Assembly (NCBI GenBank): GCA_016868315.1
Contig: VGHE01000004.1
Span: forward strand, 62,001-126,000
Origin: Betaproteobacteria bacterium
Lineage (GTDB): Bacteria; Bdellovibrionota_B; Oligoflexia; Silvanigrellales; Silvanigrellaceae
Direction: 5' to 3'
Length of the DNA stretch: 64,000 nucleotides
Part shown: positions 61,439 to 64,000 of the stretch, in pieces
How the letters are laid out: every line of letters starts with the position of its first letter
Numbering within the stretch: position 1 is the stretch's first letter
Notes under the pieces: model-generated
Databases searched by the model: none
What the model was told of the DNA's origin: nothing
What the model saw: only the letters and a program-made list of their open reading frames with translations
Translations under genes and position numbers: made by a program

Positions 61439-62158
61439 ATGGCTCAAGACAAACGCGACAACAATTCACTTCAGATGAGTGCCCAACGCCGTTCGTTTAG
61501 TGTCCGCACCATGGAGATCGAAGATCTCGCTGAGGTCTACCAACTCGGTGCGATGAATTTCAAAGCCGACCTCTGGCCGATGCTTTACCGCAGCTGGGAC
61601 GAATACGAAGTCACAACCTTGTTCAACACCGATGGCGATTACTGTCTCGTTGCTGAGAACGACGACTGGGTTTCCGGATCAAAAGACCAGAGAATTGTTG
61701 GCTTTGTACTAGGGACTGTGATCTCCAAACCCGGATCAGCCTGGAGTTATGGTTACGTCCTGTGGCTCTGCTCGCACGATGATTGGGCGCGAGAAGGTGT
61801 GGCGGGTAAGCTCGTGGACAAACTCGTGGAAATCATGGTCGAAGAAGATGGCATCCGCATCATTATGGCCGACACCGATCCTGACAATCACCGTGCCGTG
61901 CGCTTCTTCGCAAAAAAAGGTTTCACCGACACCAAACCACACCTTTACCTGAGCAGCAATTTGGAGCACAACCCACACTACGCTCCTCTTCTGAAAAAAT
62001 CCCGTGCCGCCGCGCAGACGGCTGAGCGCAAAAAGAAGAAGAAACGAAGGGACGCTCCGGCGCGATTGAGCAGCATGGGAACCGATGAAAAGAAGCGGCT
62101 GAAAAAGAAAAAACTAAAGAAGCGCAAAAAGAAAAAGAAAAAATCAGGAAAAGTATAA
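61439..62158 (+). CDS. GNAT-family acetyltransferase with a lysine-rich tail
   Basis: A 239-residue protein. The first 175 residues are a GNAT domain: VRTMEIEDLAEVYQLGAMNF, VGFVLGTVI, WLCSHDDWAREGVAGKLVDKLVE with the acetyl-CoA-binding R/Q-x-x-G-x-G/A loop (REGVAGKL), and MADTDPDNHRAVRFFAKKGF. The last 60 residues are extremely basic, with runs of Lys and Arg such as KKRLKKKKLKKRKKKKKK, and may bind RNA or ribosomes. It resembles ribosomal-protein acetyltransferases (RimI-like) in layout. It precedes the helicase gene by only 3 bases. Start ATG 61439 (GGGAGAG upstream) or 61474. Confidence 0.78.
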   Translation: MAQDKRDNNSLQMSAQRRSFSVRTMEIEDLAEVYQLGAMNFKADLWPMLYRSWDEYEVTTLFNTDGDYCLVAENDDWVSGSKDQRIVGFVLGTVISKPGSAWSYGYVLWLCSHDDWAREGVAGKLVDKLVEIMVEEDGIRIIMADTDPDNHRAVRFFAKKGFTDTKPHLYLSSNLEHNPHYAPLLKKSRAAAQTAERKKKKKRRDAPARLSSMGTDEKKRLKKKKLKKRKKKKKKSGKV

Positions 62159-62161
62159 GCC

Positions 62162-64000
62162 ATGACTGACGCCCGCATCGACTCCACCGCCCGACTCAAT
62201 CCAGCTCAACAAACGGCGGTCGAGACCCTTGCAGGGCCCTTGGTTGTTTATGCCGGCGCTGGAAGTGGCAAAACCCGTGTGATTTGTCACCGCATTGCAG
62301 CGCTTATCGATCGTGGTGTCCCACCAAGCTCAATTCTCGCGGTGACGTTCACAAATAAAGCAGCAAAAGAAATGCGTGAGCGTGTTGAGCATATTGTGGG
62401 CGGACGAGCCCGCAGCATGGTTGTCTCAACCTTCCACTCTGCCTGTGCGCGCTTTCTGCGAATCTTTGCAAGAGAGGCTGGTTACAACGAATCGTTCAGC
62501 ATTCTCGATGACGACGACCAAAAAGCACTCATCAAAGAAGTTTCGCAGTCTCTGAATGTTCCCGACAAACTGCTGAGCGTTGCGACAATCAAAAACAAGA
62601 TCGACAGACTCAAAAACGCAGGCATCTCGCCTGACGATTACGCCAAACAAATCCGCGACCTTGCCATCGACGCTTTACATGCAGCACGTGAGCGGCTGCG
62701 CAGATATGGTGAAGATGAAAACGCAGAACTCATCCAAAAATGTTATGCGCTTTACCAGTATCGTCTGAAGTCCCAGAATGCCATGGACTTTAACGACCTT
62801 TTGCTCGTGATGGTTAATCTTCTGCAATCCAACAAAGGTGTGCTGCAACAGCTCCAAAATCGCTTTCAATATTTTCTGGTCGACGAGTTCCAGGACACAA
62901 ACCCAATCCAATTCCGGCTCATCCAGACACTTGCATCACACACCGAAAATCTTTGCATTGTGGGCGATGATGATCAATCAATTTACTCGTGGCGCGGCGC
63001 GGAGCCATCGTTCATTCTGGACTTTCAGAAATATTACCCGCAGGCTCAAATCATCAAACTCGAGCAGAATTACCGAAGCTCAGGAAACATTGTTAAGGCG
63101 GCAACTCATCTGATTGCGCACAACCTGCGTCGAGCACCCAAGACCCTCTGGACAGACGCACAAGCAGGCGACGACGTTACATGCCGCAGCGCAACCGACC
63201 CCTACGAAGAGGCGCAGTACATTTGTTCTGAACTGCTCAAAAAGTACGAACAAAGAAAACGCTTTGCAGACTTTGCAATACTCTACAGAACCAACGCGCA
63301 AAGCCGTGTTCTCGAGGATGAGCTGCGGCGCCGCATGCTGCCTTATATCATTTACGGATCGGTGCGATTCTATGAGCGTGCGGAAATCAAAACGCTATTG
63401 TCTTACCTCAGACTCATTGTGAATCCCGACGACAACAGTGCGTTCTCACGCGCCATTGGCACACCACGTCGAGGCTTCGGCGACAAAGCCCTCGAAAAAC
63501 TTAAAGAGGTTGCCGCGCAGAAAAATCAGTCTCTCTTGCGTGTGGCTTGCGCACTTGCGCGCAATGAATACACCGCTGATATTGGCCGCGGTCTCTCAGC
63601 GCTCAAAACTTTCGAACGCCTCTATTCTAAAGCGCGCAGCTCACTCGATTTAACAGGCAGACCCTCGGCCGTGCTGCGTGATATCCTCAGTGAAATTCAA
63701 TTCGAAGATTTCCTACGCAGCGCTTATCCCGAGGATTTCGACGACCGCTGGCTTAACGTTGTAGAACTTCAAAACGCTCTCGTAGAAACCGAGAATCGTC
63801 CTGAAGATGCAAATCTGGATGAACTTGAAATGGCTCTGCGTGCACCCACGGATATCTTCAGCGGCAGCAGCGCCGACAGTCCGGGCGCTAAAATCTTGAG
63901 CCGCTTTCTTGAGCAGGCTCTGCTCACTGTTGAGCCCACAGTTCAAAGCGTTCAAGCAGGACAATCCGATGCAATAACGCTCATGACCATCCACTCATCT
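62162..64000 (+). CDS. UvrD/PcrA/Rep-type superfamily 1 DNA helicase (cut by window end)
   Basis: The first 613 residues of a helicase that continues beyond the window. Motifs: LNPAQQTAVE (Q motif), Walker A YAGAGSGKTRVICHRIA, TFTNKAAKEMRERV (Ia), STFHSACARFLR, Walker B LLVDEFQDTNPIQFRLIQ, CIVGDDDQSIYSWRGAEPSFI (III), LEQNYRSSGNIV (IV) and RFYERAEIKTLLSYLRL. It unwinds DNA in repair and replication restart. ATG 62162 is preceded by AGGAAAAG. The stop of the GNAT gene is 3 bases before. Confidence 0.96.
   Translation, partial: MTDARIDSTARLNPAQQTAVETLAGPLVVYAGAGSGKTRVICHRIAALIDRGVPPSSILAVTFTNKAAKEMRERVEHIVGGRARSMVVSTFHSACARFLRIFAREAGYNESFSILDDDDQKALIKEVSQSLNVPDKLLSVATIKNKIDRLKNAGISPDDYAKQIRDLAIDALHAARERLRRYGEDENAELIQKCYALYQYRLKSQNAMDFNDLLLVMVNLLQSNKGVLQQLQNRFQYFLVDEFQDTNPIQFRLIQTLASHTENLCIVGDDDQSIYSWRGAEPSFILDFQKYYPQAQIIKLEQNYRSSGNIVKAATHLIAHNLRRAPKTLWTDAQAGDDVTCRSATDPYEEAQYICSELLKKYEQRKRFADFAILYRTNAQSRVLEDELRRRMLPYIIYGSVRFYERAEIKTLLSYLRLIVNPDDNSAFSRAIGTPRRGFGDKALEKLKEVAAQKNQSLLRVACALARNEYTADIGRGLSALKTFERLYSKARSSLDLTGRPSAVLRDILSEIQFEDFLRSAYPEDFDDRWLNVVELQNALVETENRPEDANLDELEMALRAPTDIFSGSSADSPGAKILSRFLEQALLTVEPTVQSVQAGQSDAITLMTIHSS

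Overview
The window is a gene-dense stretch (about 54 protein genes, 2 tRNAs) of a Gram-negative bacterial chromosome. It carries a division and cell-wall (dcw) cluster, an F1Fo ATP synthase operon with a fused b'/b stator gene, parABS next to a bactofilin, a PrkA-type kinase, an RpoH-like sigma factor, a SurA-like periplasmic chaperone, a LysM lipoprotein and the AmgK/MurU cell-wall recycling pair. This mix and the gene order suggest a deltaproteobacterial or Bdellovibrionota/Oligoflexia-like organism. That placement is inferred from gene content only. I see no phage, IS element, CRISPR array or other clear sign of recent transfer.

Layout. 1-6200: the end of an MBL-fold hydrolase, a DEDDh exonuclease fused to a UvrC-like GIY-YIG remnant, a SurA-like chaperone, and a convergent pair (TPR protein and membrane-anchored exported protein). 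6300-8800: a UvrA paralogue whose second ATPase site is degenerate. 8900-13250: amgK and an N-terminally clear murU, separated by an XRE regulator and two small unknown genes. 13224-14408: LysM lipoprotein. 14571-29333: the dcw cluster rsmH-ftsL-ftsI-murE-mraY-murD-ftsW-murC-ftsQ-ftsA-(terminator, promoter)-ftsZ. murF, murG, murB and ddl are absent from their usual places. 29440-32006: a glycosyltransferase and an unknown partner. 32091-38021: the atp operon on the minus strand, b'b-delta-alpha-gamma-beta-epsilon, ending in a strong terminator. 38190-41738: an unknown HTH protein, two parS sites, parA, parB, bactofilin. 41756-47625: uppP, PIN-PhoH ATPase, PrkA kinase, exported VCBS-like protein. 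47651-54680: S41 protease, glmS, a GlmU lacking its acetyltransferase domain, and a GHMP kinase. 54671-55441: tadA, tRNA-Ser(GCU), tRNA-Arg(ACG). 55500-59281: an RpoH-like sigma factor followed by a BtuFCD-type ABC importer. 59311-64000: a diacylglycerol-kinase-like protein, a degenerate MBL/beta-CASP-like protein, a GNAT protein with a lysine-rich tail, and the start of a UvrD/PcrA helicase.

How the genes work together. The dominant theme is envelope growth and division: GlmS and the GlmU-like protein feed UDP-GlcNAc synthesis, AmgK and MurU recycle MurNAc, the Mur enzymes with MraY and UppP build and recycle lipid-linked precursors, and FtsL/I/W/Q/A/Z form the divisome. ParABS and bactofilin handle chromosome segregation and its cytoskeletal anchoring. 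The most unusual items are the b'-b ATP synthase fusion with an internal signal-peptide-like segment, the truncated GlmU, the UvrA paralogue with a disabled second site, the transcriptional insulation of ftsZ, and tadA lying beside its substrate tRNA-Arg(ACG).
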